Shown here one piece after another: positions 1 through 7,939 of a DNA stretch of 23,780 nucleotides. The first letter of the stretch is position 1; each line of letters opens with the position of its first letter. The stretch covers positions 1 to 23,780 of the forward strand of contig NZ_QFQZ01000077.1 in NCBI RefSeq assembly GCF_003243465.1, read 5' to 3'. Under the pieces are notes generated by a model that had not been told where the DNA came from, did not search any database, and saw nothing but the letters and a program-made list of their open reading frames with translations. This DNA comes from Caulobacter segnis. Lineage in GTDB: Bacteria; Pseudomonadota; Alphaproteobacteria; Caulobacterales; Caulobacteraceae. Both the position numbers and the translations under genes were made by a program.

Positions 1-236
1 CCGAGAAGACTGCGATCGAGACCGGCCTGACCGACCTGAAGTCGGCCCTGGAAGGCGAGGACGTCGAGGCCATCCAGGCCAAGACCCAAGCCCTGATCCA
101 GGCCTCGATGAAGCTGGGCGAAGCCATGTACGCCGCCCAGCAAGGTTCGGCCGAGGGCGGTGAGTCCGCGGCCGCGGACGACGGCGTCGTCGACGCCGAG
201 TTCGAAGAAGTCGACGACAACAAGCCGGCGGCCTAA
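1..236 (+). CDS. dnaK: DnaK (Hsp70 chaperone), C-terminal end only
   Basis: This is the last 77 residues of an Hsp70 chaperone; the gene begins left of the window, and the reading frame starts at base 3 and stops at TAA 234-236. The visible part is the helical lid (acidic, Ala- and Gln-rich, with the stretch EAIQAKTQALIQASMKLGEAMY) followed by a disordered tail ending in VDAEFEEVDDNKPAA. The VDAEFEEV-type ending is characteristic of bacterial DnaK, where it helps in client and co-chaperone interactions. DnaK is the ATP-driven cytosolic chaperone that works with DnaJ and GrpE. The next gene on the same strand is dnaJ, which confirms the call. The nucleotide-binding and substrate-binding domains are outside the window. 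Confidence 0.95.
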   Translation, partial: EKTAIETGLTDLKSALEGEDVEAIQAKTQALIQASMKLGEAMYAAQQGSAEGGESAAADDGVVDAEFEEVDDNKPAA

Positions 237-251
237 GCTGGCCATGAGCGC

Positions 252-286
252 GCCGCGGAACATTCGCCTAACGATCGTTCCGCGGC
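252..286 (+). terminator. Hairpin between dnaK and dnaJ
   Basis: A perfect 10-bp inverted repeat, GCCGCGGAAC (252-261) and GTTCCGCGGC (277-286), with a 15-nt loop, lies 15 nt after the dnaK stop. No U-run follows. It may be an attenuator, an RNA-processing or stabilising stem that sets the DnaK:DnaJ ratio, or a degenerate intergenic repeat. The rest of the 162-nt gap (to 398) holds a GC-rich stretch resembling the repeat family described at 10811, but no gene. Confidence 0.5.
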
Positions 287-398
287 CGCGACCTTCTGTC
301 TCGGGCCCTGACAGCGCCTTGCGCCGGGTCCCGGGTCATCCCACCTCTTCCTTCATCAACGCCACTTTCGTGGGCCTTTTGGGCGCCAGACGCTGACG

Positions 399-1556
399 AT
401 GCGCGACTATTACGAAATTCTCGGCGTGACCCGGACCATCGACGAGGCTGGTCTGAAGTCCGCGTTCCGCAAGCTGGCGATGGAACACCACCCGGACCGC
501 AACGGCGGCTGCGAGAACGCGGCCGGGCGGTTCAAGGAAATCAACGAAGCCTATTCGGTCCTGTCGGACCCCCAGAAGCGTGCGGCCTATGACCGCTTCG
601 GCCATGCCGGCGTCAATGGTCCGCAGGGCGGTCCGGGCGGGTTCGGCGGCCAGGGCTTCGACGCCAGCGACATTTTCAACGACGTCTTCGGCGACGTGTT
701 CGGCGAGATGTTCGGCGGCGGCCGTCGCCAGTCGAACGGTCCCCAGCGCGGCCAGGACCTGCGCTACGATCTGGAGATCTCCCTCGAGCAGGCCTATGCG
801 GGCGCCGAGGTCGAGATCAAGGTTCCGGCCGCCATGACCTGCGAGGTCTGCGAAGGCTCGGGCGCCAAGCCGGGCACCAATCCCACCGTCTGCGGCACCT
901 GCGGCGGCGCCGGCCGGGTCCGCGCCACCCAGGGCTTCTTCGCCGTCGAGCGCGGCTGCCCGCGCTGCGGCGGATCGGGTCGTCTGGTGCTGGATCCCTG
1001 CCAGAACTGCAACGGCCACGGGCAGGTGCGCCGCGAGCGCATCCTGTCGGTCCGCATCCCGGCCGGTGTCGACGACGGCGCCCGGATCCGCCTGGCGGGC
1101 GAGGGCGACGCGGGCGCGCGCGGCGGTCCGCGCGGCGACCTCTACATTTTCCTGTCGGTGACGCCGCACGAGCTGTTCGAGCGCGACGGTCTGGACCTGC
1201 TCTGCACCGTCCCCGTGCCGATGACCACCGCGGCCCTGGGCGGCGAGATCGAGGCGCCCTGCCTTCTGGGCGGCGAGGCCTGCGACGGCGAGTGCAAGGT
1301 CAAGGTCCAGGTGCCCGAGGGCGCCCAGACCGGCAAGACCGTCCGCCTGAAGGGCAAGGGCATGCCGTCCCTGCGCAGCCGCCAGCGCGGCGACCTGGTG
1401 GTCGAGCTGTTCGTCGAAACTCCGACCCACCTCTCGGCGCGCCAGAAGGAGCTAATGCGCGAGCTGGCGGGCCCTTGCGGCGAAAAGCAGAACCCCAAGT
1501 CGGCCAACTTCGTCGGCAAGGCCAAGCGCTTCTGGGAAGAGGTCACGGGGAATTAA
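399..1556 (+). CDS. dnaJ: DnaJ (Hsp40 co-chaperone)
   Basis: DnaJ delivers unfolded clients to DnaK and stimulates its ATPase. The 385-residue protein has the full type-I layout. The J domain (about 1-70) carries the HPD motif at 31-33. A Gly/Phe-rich linker follows (about 75-120, GGPGGFGGQGF and FGEMFGGG). The zinc domain has four CxxCxGxG repeats, with Cys pairs at 148/151, 165/168, 187/190 and 201/204. The C-terminal substrate-binding domains follow. Length is close to the usual 375-385. The ATG at 399 gives the canonical DYYEILGV start directly. It lies downstream of dnaK on the same strand, the classic dnaK-dnaJ arrangement. Three extra cysteines (CLLGGEACDGEC, around 288-299) sit in the C-terminal region outside the zinc domain. 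Confidence 0.97.
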   Translation: MRDYYEILGVTRTIDEAGLKSAFRKLAMEHHPDRNGGCENAAGRFKEINEAYSVLSDPQKRAAYDRFGHAGVNGPQGGPGGFGGQGFDASDIFNDVFGDVFGEMFGGGRRQSNGPQRGQDLRYDLEISLEQAYAGAEVEIKVPAAMTCEVCEGSGAKPGTNPTVCGTCGGAGRVRATQGFFAVERGCPRCGGSGRLVLDPCQNCNGHGQVRRERILSVRIPAGVDDGARIRLAGEGDAGARGGPRGDLYIFLSVTPHELFERDGLDLLCTVPVPMTTAALGGEIEAPCLLGGEACDGECKVKVQVPEGAQTGKTVRLKGKGMPSLRSRQRGDLVVELFVETPTHLSARQKELMRELAGPCGEKQNPKSANFVGKAKRFWEEVTGN

Positions 1557-1567
1557 CGCTTCCCCGT
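1545..1567 (+). terminator. Hairpin over the dnaJ stop codon
   Basis: A perfect 8-bp inverted repeat, ACGGGGAA (1545-1552) and TTCCCCGT (1560-1567), has a 7-nt loop that holds the dnaJ TAA. No U-run follows, so if it terminates transcription it does so weakly or with Rho. It may also protect the 3' end of the dnaKJ transcript. Confidence 0.4.
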
Positions 1568-1620
1568 CGGCGTCCCTGGCTTTTGGGCCTTTCGTCCCCG
1601 GAAAACCTTAACGCCGCCCC

Positions 1621-1647
1621 TTAACGGGAGTCGCGACGCTCTATAGT
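1621..1647 (+). promoter_or_regulatory. Possible mutS promoter with a very short leader
   Basis: TTAACG (1621-1626) and TATAGT (1642-1647) are separated by 15 bp, upstream of the mutS ATG at 1659. A start point about 7 nt after the -10-like box would give a leader of only a few bases. No Shine-Dalgarno is visible before this ATG, which fits leaderless or near-leaderless translation. This rests on motif resemblance only. Confidence 0.3.
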
Positions 1648-1658
1648 TTCCGGGCGTC

Positions 1659-4364
1659 ATGAACGCCCACGCCTCGCCCACAGCCGCTTCCGAGATCGAC
1701 CCCACCGGCGCGACGCCGGTGATGGCCCAGTTCTTCGAGATGAAGGCGCGCCAGCCCGATGCGCTGATCTTCTTTCGCATGGGCGACTTCTACGAGCTGT
1801 TCTTCGACGACGCCTACAAGGCCGCCGCGGCCCTCGGGATCAGCCAGACGTTCCGGGGCACGCATAACGGCCAGCCGATCCCGATGGCCGGTGTGCCGCA
1901 ACACGCGGCCGAGGCCTATCTCTCTAAGCTGATCCGCATGGGCTTCAAGGTCGCCGTCTGCGAGCAGATGGAGGATCCTGCCGAGGCCAAGAAGCGCGGC
2001 TCCAAGTCCGTCGTCCGCCGCGACATCGTCCGCGTGGTGACGCCTGGCACCCTGACCGAAGACGGCCTGCTGGACGCCCGGGGCGCCAACCGCCTGGCCG
2101 CCGTCGCCATGCGGGCGGGCCAGGCCGCGGTGGCCTCGGTCGAGCTCTCGACCGGCGAGGTCGAGGTCTTCGCCCTGGCCAAGGAGGCCGTCGCGCCGAT
2201 CCTGGCGGCCCTGGCCCCGTCCGAGACCCTGGTCGCCGACCGCCTGCTGTCCGACGACAGCCTGTCCCAGACCCTGAAGATCTGCGGCGGCCTGGTGCAG
2301 CCGATGCCCTCGGCCCTGTCCGAGCCGCAGGCGTCGGAGACCCGCGTCAAACGCCTCTATGGCGTCGAGACCCTGGACGGCTTCGGGGGGCTGACGCCCG
2401 CCGAGGTCGGGGCCCTGGGCCTGATCGCCGCCCACCTGGAGATGACCCAGGCCGGCAAGCTGCCGGCGCTGCGGGCGCCGCGCCGAGCCGCCGACGCGGA
2501 TGTGATGGCGATCGACCCCGCCACGCGCGGCAGCCTCGAGATCGACCGCACCCAGACCGGCGACCGCAACGGCTCGCTGCTGGCCGCCATCGACCGCACG
2601 GTCACCGCCGGCGGGGCGCGCATGCTGGCCTCGCGCCTGGCCCGGCCGCTGCTGGACCCCGCCGCCATCGACCAGCGCCTGGACGCCGTCGAATGGTTCG
2701 TCGAGCACCGCCAGCTGCGCCAGCGCCTCCGGGAAGTGCTGAAGGGGGCCGGCGACATGGCCCGCGCCCTGTCGCGTCTCGCCCTGGGCCGCGGCGGTCC
2801 GCGCGACCTCGGCTGCATCCGCGACACTCTGAAGGTCGGCGAGCGCTTGGCCGGCATGGCGGGCGGCTCGCCCGACCCGCTGTCGCCGCCGCCGTTCGAG
2901 CTGGAGCATGCGTTCAAGGCCCTGACGCCCGCGTTGCACGAGGGGCTGTCGCAGTTCCTGAACACGCTGGAGCAAGGCCTCGGCCCCGACCTGCCGGCGC
3001 TGGCGCGCGACGGCGGCTTCGTGGCGGCCGGCGTCCGGCCCGAGCTCGACCAGGCCCGCACCCTGCGCGACGACAGCCGCAAGGTCATCGTCGCCATGGA
3101 GGCCCAGCTGACCGCCGAGAGCGGCGTGCCGCTGAAGATCCGCCACAACGGCGTGCTCGGCTATTTCGTCGAGGCCACGGCCGGCAAGGCCGACCCGCTC
3201 TTTCAGCCCCCGCTGAACGCCACCTTCATCCACCGCCAGACCTTGGCCAACCAGGTGCGCTTCACCACGGTGGAGCTGGCCGATCTGGACGCCCGCATCG
3301 CCCAGGCCGCCGAGCGGGCGCTGGCCATGGAGGTCGCCGCCTTCGAGGACTGGCGCGAGCAGGCCCGCCTGCACGCCGACGCCATCCAGATCGCCGCCGA
3401 GGCCCTGGCCCGGATCGACGTGGCCTCGGCCCTGGCCGAATGGGCCGAGGACGCCGGCGCCGTGCGGCCGATCGTCGATGCGTCCTACGCCTTCGACGCC
3501 AAGGGCGCCCGCCACCCGGTGGTCGAGGCCGCCGTCAAGCGGGCCGGCGATCCCTATACCCCCAACGACTGCTGCCTGGACGCGTCGGGCGAGGGCGGGC
3601 CGCGCCTGTCGATCGTCACCGGTCCGAACATGGCCGGTAAGTCGACCTTCCTGCGCCAGAACGCCCTGCTGGCGATCCTGGCCCAGTCCGGTTGCTATGT
3701 GCCCGCCGCCAGCTTCCGGCTGGGCGTCGTCGACCGTCTGTTCAGCCGCGTCGGGGCCGGCGACGACCTGGCGCGCGGCCGCTCCACCTTCATGATGGAG
3801 ATGGTCGAGACCGCCGCCATCCTCACGCAAGCCGGACCGCGCAGCCTGGTCATCCTGGACGAGATCGGCCGGGGCACGGCGACCTACGACGGTCTCGCCA
3901 TCGCCTGGGCCTGCGCCGAGGCCCTGCACGACGTCAATCGGTGCCGCGCCCTGTTCGCCACGCATTATCACGAGCTGGCGACGCTGGAGGAGCGGATGAG
4001 CTTCGTCTCCAACCTCTCCCTGCGCGCCAAGGAGTGGAACGGCGACCTCGTCTTCCTGCACGAGGCGGTGTCGGGTCCGGCCGACCGCTCATACGGCGTG
4101 CAGGTCGCCAAGCTGGCGGGTGTGCCCATGCCGGTCGTCGCCCGCGCCCGCGAGGTGCTGGACCGCCTGGAGACCAAGGACCAGTCGCCGGCCAAGCTGG
4201 ACGACCTGCCGCTGTTCGCCATGAGCCAGGCGGCGGTGCAGGCGCCCGCCAAGGCGGCGCCGAGCGCGGTCGAGACCACGCTGGAAGATCTCGATGTCGA
4301 CGGCATGAGCCCGCGCGAGGCCCTGGAAGCACTTTATCGTCTTAAGGGACTGCTCAAGGCTTAA
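1659..4364 (+). CDS. mutS: DNA mismatch repair protein MutS
   Basis: MutS recognises mismatches and small loops in DNA and recruits MutL. The 901-residue protein is slightly longer than the E. coli one (853). The mismatch-reading Phe-x-Glu motif is F44-Y45-E46, inside FFRMGDFYELF. The connector, lever and clamp domains fill the centre. The ABC-type ATPase has a Walker A at GPNMAGKST (655-663) and a Walker B LVILDEIGRGT (D734, E735), followed by the family signature ATYDGLAIAWACAE and the FATHYHEL motif. A short C-terminal domain (DGMSPREALEALYRLKGLL) matches the MutS dimer/tetramer-forming tail. The ATG at 1659 puts the mismatch-binding motif slightly further in than in E. coli. The gene is 102 nt after dnaJ and 21 nt before glnD, and may be cotranscribed with the latter. 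Confidence 0.98.
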   Translation: MNAHASPTAASEIDPTGATPVMAQFFEMKARQPDALIFFRMGDFYELFFDDAYKAAAALGISQTFRGTHNGQPIPMAGVPQHAAEAYLSKLIRMGFKVAVCEQMEDPAEAKKRGSKSVVRRDIVRVVTPGTLTEDGLLDARGANRLAAVAMRAGQAAVASVELSTGEVEVFALAKEAVAPILAALAPSETLVADRLLSDDSLSQTLKICGGLVQPMPSALSEPQASETRVKRLYGVETLDGFGGLTPAEVGALGLIAAHLEMTQAGKLPALRAPRRAADADVMAIDPATRGSLEIDRTQTGDRNGSLLAAIDRTVTAGGARMLASRLARPLLDPAAIDQRLDAVEWFVEHRQLRQRLREVLKGAGDMARALSRLALGRGGPRDLGCIRDTLKVGERLAGMAGGSPDPLSPPPFELEHAFKALTPALHEGLSQFLNTLEQGLGPDLPALARDGGFVAAGVRPELDQARTLRDDSRKVIVAMEAQLTAESGVPLKIRHNGVLGYFVEATAGKADPLFQPPLNATFIHRQTLANQVRFTTVELADLDARIAQAAERALAMEVAAFEDWREQARLHADAIQIAAEALARIDVASALAEWAEDAGAVRPIVDASYAFDAKGARHPVVEAAVKRAGDPYTPNDCCLDASGEGGPRLSIVTGPNMAGKSTFLRQNALLAILAQSGCYVPAASFRLGVVDRLFSRVGAGDDLARGRSTFMMEMVETAAILTQAGPRSLVILDEIGRGTATYDGLAIAWACAEALHDVNRCRALFATHYHELATLEERMSFVSNLSLRAKEWNGDLVFLHEAVSGPADRSYGVQVAKLAGVPMPVVARAREVLDRLETKDQSPAKLDDLPLFAMSQAAVQAPAKAAPSAVETTLEDLDVDGMSPREALEALYRLKGLLKA

Positions 4365-4385
4365 GGGCTACACCACATACCCATC

Positions 4386-7208
4386 ATGCCCCGTCGCCTT
4401 CGCCCCACCCGCCTGGAACACGTCGTCGACGGTCACGCCCTGCGGGCGCGCCTCTCGGCCGCCGCCCTCGACTCGATCGGCAACGAGGCCGAGCAGCGGG
4501 CGCGCGCCATCGAGATCCTCAAGCAGGCCCTGTTCCGCGGCCGGATGATCGCCAAGGAGCGGCTGGAGAACGGCGCCAGCGGCGTCGAGACGGCGCGGCT
4601 GCTTTCGGGTGTCACCGACGAGGTGATCACCGCGCTGTACGACTTCACGACGGTCCACATCTTCCGGGCGCGCAACCCGACCGAGGGCGAGCGCCTGTGC
4701 CTGATGGCGGTCGGCGGCTATGGGCGCGCCACCCTGGCGCCCTTCAGCGACATCGATCTGCTGTTCCTGCGGCCCTACAAGCAGACGCCGCACGCCGAGA
4801 GCGTGATCGAGTACATGCTGTATGCGCTGTGGGACCTGGGCTTCAAGGTCGGCCACGCCTCGCGCTCGATCGAGGAATGCGTGCGGCTGTCCAAGGAAGA
4901 CTACACGATCCGCACGTCGATCCTGGAGGCCCGCCGCCTGACCGGCGACGAGCGCCTGGCCGAGGATCTCAAGCGCCGGTTCCGCGACGAGGTCATGAAG
5001 GGCACCGGCGCCCAGTTCGTCGCCGCCAAGCTGAAGGAGCGCGACGACCGCCAGGCCCGGGCCGGCGCCAGCCGCTACATGGTCGAGCCCAACGTCAAGG
5101 AAGGCAAGGGCGGCCTGCGCGACCTGCACACCCTGATGTGGATCGCCGAGTACCTGCACCCGGTCGACAAGCCCGAGGACGTGTTCAAGCTTGACGTCTT
5201 CTCGGGCCGCGAGACCAAGGCCTTCATCCGCGCCTTCGACTTCCTGCACGCGGTGCGGGCCCATCTGCACTTCACGACGGGCCGGCCCGAAGAGCGGCTG
5301 ACCTTCGACCTGCAGCCCGAGATCGCCCGCCGCATGGGCTATGGCGACCGGGGCGACGCGCCGGCGGTCGAGCGGTTCATGCGCCGCTACTTCCTGATCG
5401 CCAAGGAGGTCGGAGCCCTGACGCGGGCCTTCTCGGCCAAGCTGGAGGCCGAGCACTTCAAGAACGAGCCCAAGGGGATTTCGCGGTTCCTGCCGGGCGG
5501 CAAGCCCAAGCGCAAGGCGCTGGAGGTCAAGGGCTTCTTCGAGGACAACGGCCGCCTGAACATTGAGGGGCCGGAGATCTTCGAGGCCGATCCGGTCAAT
5601 CTGATCCGCCTGTTCAAGATCGCCGACGAGCGCGACCTTGACCTGCACCCCGACGCCTTCACGGCCGTGACCCGCAGCCTGGCGCTGATCACCTCCAAGG
5701 TGCGCCGCGATCCCGAGGCTTGCCGGGCGTTCCTGGATCTGCTGGCGCGCGGCAAGCGCAGCTACCGCACCCTGACCCTGATGAACGACGCCGGGGTGCT
5801 GGGCCGCTTCATCCCGGAGTTCGGCCGGGTCGTCGCCCAGATGCAGTTCAACATGTACCATTCGTACACAGTGGACGAGCACACCCTGCGTGCGGTCGGC
5901 GTCATCGGCGATATCGCGGCCGGCCGCTTGGTCGCCGAGAACCCCCTGGCGGTGTCGATCATGCCGCTGATCGAGGACCGCGAGGCGCTGTTCCTGGCCA
6001 TGCTGCTGCACGACACCGGCAAGGGCGGGGTCGGCGGGCAGGAGAAGGCCGGCGCGCGCTCGGCCCGCAGCGCCTGCGAGCGCCTGGGCCTGGAGCGTAG
6101 CAAGGTCGAGCTCGTCGCCTGGCTGGTCGAGAACCATCTCGTGATGAGCGACTTCGCCCAGAAGCGCGACGTCTCCGATCCCGGCACGGTGGCCGCCTTC
6201 GCGCGGATCGTCGAGAACCCCGAGCGCCTGCGCCTCTTGCTCGTCATCACCGTCGCCGATATCCGCGCCGTCGGCCCGGGTGTCTGGAACGGCTGGAAGG
6301 GCCAGCTGCTGCGCGAGCTCTACAACGCCACCGAGGCGGTGTTCCGGGGCGGGCGCGGAAGCGACGCCGCCGCCAACGTCCAGCGTCACCAGGAGGCCAC
6401 GGCCGAGGCGGCGCGCGCGGCCCTGCTCGAGACTGATCCCGACGCGGGCGCCTGGGTATCGGCCATGGAGAACGCCTATTTCAGCGCCTTCTCCCAGGAG
6501 GACCTGCTGGAGCACGCCGTGCTGGCCCGGCGGGCGGCGGCCCAGGGCGGGGCTGCCGCCGAGGGGCGGGTGCGGTCAGGCCAGAATGCGGCCGAGATCG
6601 TCGTCGCGGCCAAGGACCGCCAGGGCCTGTTCGCCGATCTGGCCCTGACGATTTCGTCGCTGGGCGGCAATGTGGTCGGCGCGCGCGTCTTCACCTCGCG
6701 CCACGGCCAGGCCCTCGACGTGTTCTATGTGCAGGACGTGACCGGGGCGCCGCTGGGCTGCGAGAACGCCCGCGCCCTGCGCCGCCTGGCCGACGCCCTG
6801 GAGGCGGCCGGCAAGGGCGAGCCTCTGGTGGTCGAGCCGCGGCGGGGCGCCGAGCAGGCCCGCGCGGCGGCCTTCGCCATCGCGCCCAGCGTCACCGTCG
6901 ACAACGACGCCTCGGACGACGCCACGGTGGTCGAGGCCTCGGGCCGTGACCGTCCTGGCCTGCTGCACGCCCTGGCCAAGAGCCTGGCCGACAGCGGCCT
7001 GTCGATCCAGTCGGCCCATATCGACGGCTATGGCGAGCGGGCGGTCGACGCCTTCTACGTCCAGACCGCGCAGGGCGAGAAGATCACCGAGACGCGCAAG
7101 ATCAACGCCCTGAAGGCCGATCTGCTGGACGCCCTGGAGCAGAATGAGGCCAGTGCGCCTGCGGCTCGCCCGGGCCTCCGGCGAGCCCGGGCCAGCGTCG
7201 CGCGGTAG
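4386..7208 (+). CDS. glnD: Bifunctional [protein-PII] uridylyltransferase / uridylyl-removing enzyme GlnD
   Basis: GlnD senses glutamine and adds UMP to, or removes it from, PII proteins (GlnB/GlnK), and so governs nitrogen assimilation. The 940-residue protein has the expected domain order. The nucleotidyltransferase motif is GGYGRATLAPFSDIDLLF, with metal-binding D122 and D124. The HD hydrolase has LLHDTGKG (H542, D543). Two ACT glutamine-sensing domains start near residues 736 (AEIVVAAKDRQGLFADLA) and 846 (ATVVEASGRDRPGLLHALA). ATG 4386 is chosen because it is the first in-frame start after mutS; no clear Shine-Dalgarno is seen. The last residues (ARPGLRRARASVAR) are encoded by a GC-rich palindrome and look like an added tail. 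It converges with the thioredoxin-like gene, leaving only 4 nt between the stop codons. Confidence 0.97.
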   Translation: MPRRLRPTRLEHVVDGHALRARLSAAALDSIGNEAEQRARAIEILKQALFRGRMIAKERLENGASGVETARLLSGVTDEVITALYDFTTVHIFRARNPTEGERLCLMAVGGYGRATLAPFSDIDLLFLRPYKQTPHAESVIEYMLYALWDLGFKVGHASRSIEECVRLSKEDYTIRTSILEARRLTGDERLAEDLKRRFRDEVMKGTGAQFVAAKLKERDDRQARAGASRYMVEPNVKEGKGGLRDLHTLMWIAEYLHPVDKPEDVFKLDVFSGRETKAFIRAFDFLHAVRAHLHFTTGRPEERLTFDLQPEIARRMGYGDRGDAPAVERFMRRYFLIAKEVGALTRAFSAKLEAEHFKNEPKGISRFLPGGKPKRKALEVKGFFEDNGRLNIEGPEIFEADPVNLIRLFKIADERDLDLHPDAFTAVTRSLALITSKVRRDPEACRAFLDLLARGKRSYRTLTLMNDAGVLGRFIPEFGRVVAQMQFNMYHSYTVDEHTLRAVGVIGDIAAGRLVAENPLAVSIMPLIEDREALFLAMLLHDTGKGGVGGQEKAGARSARSACERLGLERSKVELVAWLVENHLVMSDFAQKRDVSDPGTVAAFARIVENPERLRLLLVITVADIRAVGPGVWNGWKGQLLRELYNATEAVFRGGRGSDAAANVQRHQEATAEAARAALLETDPDAGAWVSAMENAYFSAFSQEDLLEHAVLARRAAAQGGAAAEGRVRSGQNAAEIVVAAKDRQGLFADLALTISSLGGNVVGARVFTSRHGQALDVFYVQDVTGAPLGCENARALRRLADALEAAGKGEPLVVEPRRGAEQARAAAFAIAPSVTVDNDASDDATVVEASGRDRPGLLHALAKSLADSGLSIQSAHIDGYGERAVDAFYVQTAQGEKITETRKINALKADLLDALEQNEASAPAARPGLRRARASVAR
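7163..7187. terminator. Palindrome inside the 3' end of glnD
   Basis: GGCTCGCC (7163-7170) and GGCGAGCC (7180-7187) form a perfect 8-bp stem with a 9-nt loop. The same stretch also contains two near-identical copies of a GCCCGGGCC-containing repeat. It lies in the tail codons of glnD and just beyond the end of the convergent gene, so it could act as a bidirectional terminator. No U-run is present. Confidence 0.4.
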
Positions 7209-7212
7209 GGCC

Positions 7213-7821
7213 TTACTTGCCCGCCGCCTCGATGGCGGCGTCGATCTCGGCCAGCGAGTGATAACCCGGCTGCATCTTGCGGCCGTTGATCTCGAAGGTC
7301 GGAGTGGCGGTGACGTCGTGTTCGCGGGCGTTGCGTTCGACGCGCTCGTTCAGCGCCTTGAGCTGGGTCTCGTCGGTCACGCACTTGGTGAACTGGTCCT
7401 CGCTCATGCCCGAGGACTTGGCGATTTCCAGCAGGCTCTCGCGCGGGGTGTCGAACACGCCCGGCTGGCTGGCGAAGACGGCGTCGACGACCGGGAAATA
7501 CTTGTCCTTGCCGGCGCAGCGCGCCAGCAGGAAGCCCGCGGAGGCGACCGTGACCTCCGCGCCTTGGCCGACCAGCATCTCGCGGAACACGTAACGCACC
7601 TTGCCGGTGTCGATATATTTGGCCTTGAAGGCCGGATAGACCTCCTTCTGCCAGGCCGCGCAGACCGGGCAGCCGACCGAGGCGTACTCGATCACGGTGA
7701 TCTTGGCGTCCTTGTTCCCCAGGCTCATGTCGTCGGCCACCGCGCCGGGCGCGGAGGGCTTGTTGCAGGCCGCCAGCGAAAGACTGGCCAGGGCGGCGAC
7801 GGCGAGGGCGAGACGACGCAT
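7213..7821 (-). CDS. DsbA-like thioredoxin-fold lipoprotein
   Basis: This is a 202-residue exported thiol-disulfide oxidoreductase of the DsbA/DSBA-thioredoxin type. The N-terminus is a lipoprotein signal (MRRLALAVAALASLSLAAC) with lipobox LAAC and acylated Cys19, so it is probably membrane-anchored and faces the periplasm. The active site is C51-P-V-C54 in ASVGCPVCAAWQ, and the cis-proline loop is TATPTFEING near the C-terminus; two more cysteines occur between these. It probably forms or shuffles disulfides in envelope proteins. ATG 7819-7821 is chosen because it begins the lipoprotein signal and has AAGAGG a short distance upstream; longer in-frame starts would bury the signal. It converges with glnD and is divergent from murJ. 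Which Dsb subgroup it belongs to cannot be told from sequence alone. Confidence 0.9.
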   Translation of the reverse strand: MRRLALAVAALASLSLAACNKPSAPGAVADDMSLGNKDAKITVIEYASVGCPVCAAWQKEVYPAFKAKYIDTGKVRYVFREMLVGQGAEVTVASAGFLLARCAGKDKYFPVVDAVFASQPGVFDTPRESLLEIAKSSGMSEDQFTKCVTDETQLKALNERVERNAREHDVTATPTFEINGRKMQPGYHSLAEIDAAIEAAGK

Positions 7822-7939
7822 GGGGGTTTGGACCTCTTGGTGTTGAACGGCGCCATGTGAGGGAGGATCGCGGGCGGGGTCAACTCGCCAGGTGGCCCGG
7901 ACCCTTGACGCCTTGGCCCCGAACGCCCAGAAGCCGCTC

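Noticed and set aside
1641..4061. An 806-codon open frame antisense to mutS, and similar long antisense frames opposite glnD (4368-6515), murJ (8147-9736) and miaB (18149-19996).
   Set aside because: They mirror strongly conserved genes, have low-complexity Gly/Ala/Arg/Gln-rich products without recognisable domains, and are the usual by-product of high third-position GC.
7892..7939. Longer murJ start at GTG 7892.
   Set aside because: Not impossible, but a -35-like TTGAC lies inside it and the added residues are not typical of MurJ; the start at 7940 is preferred with limited confidence.
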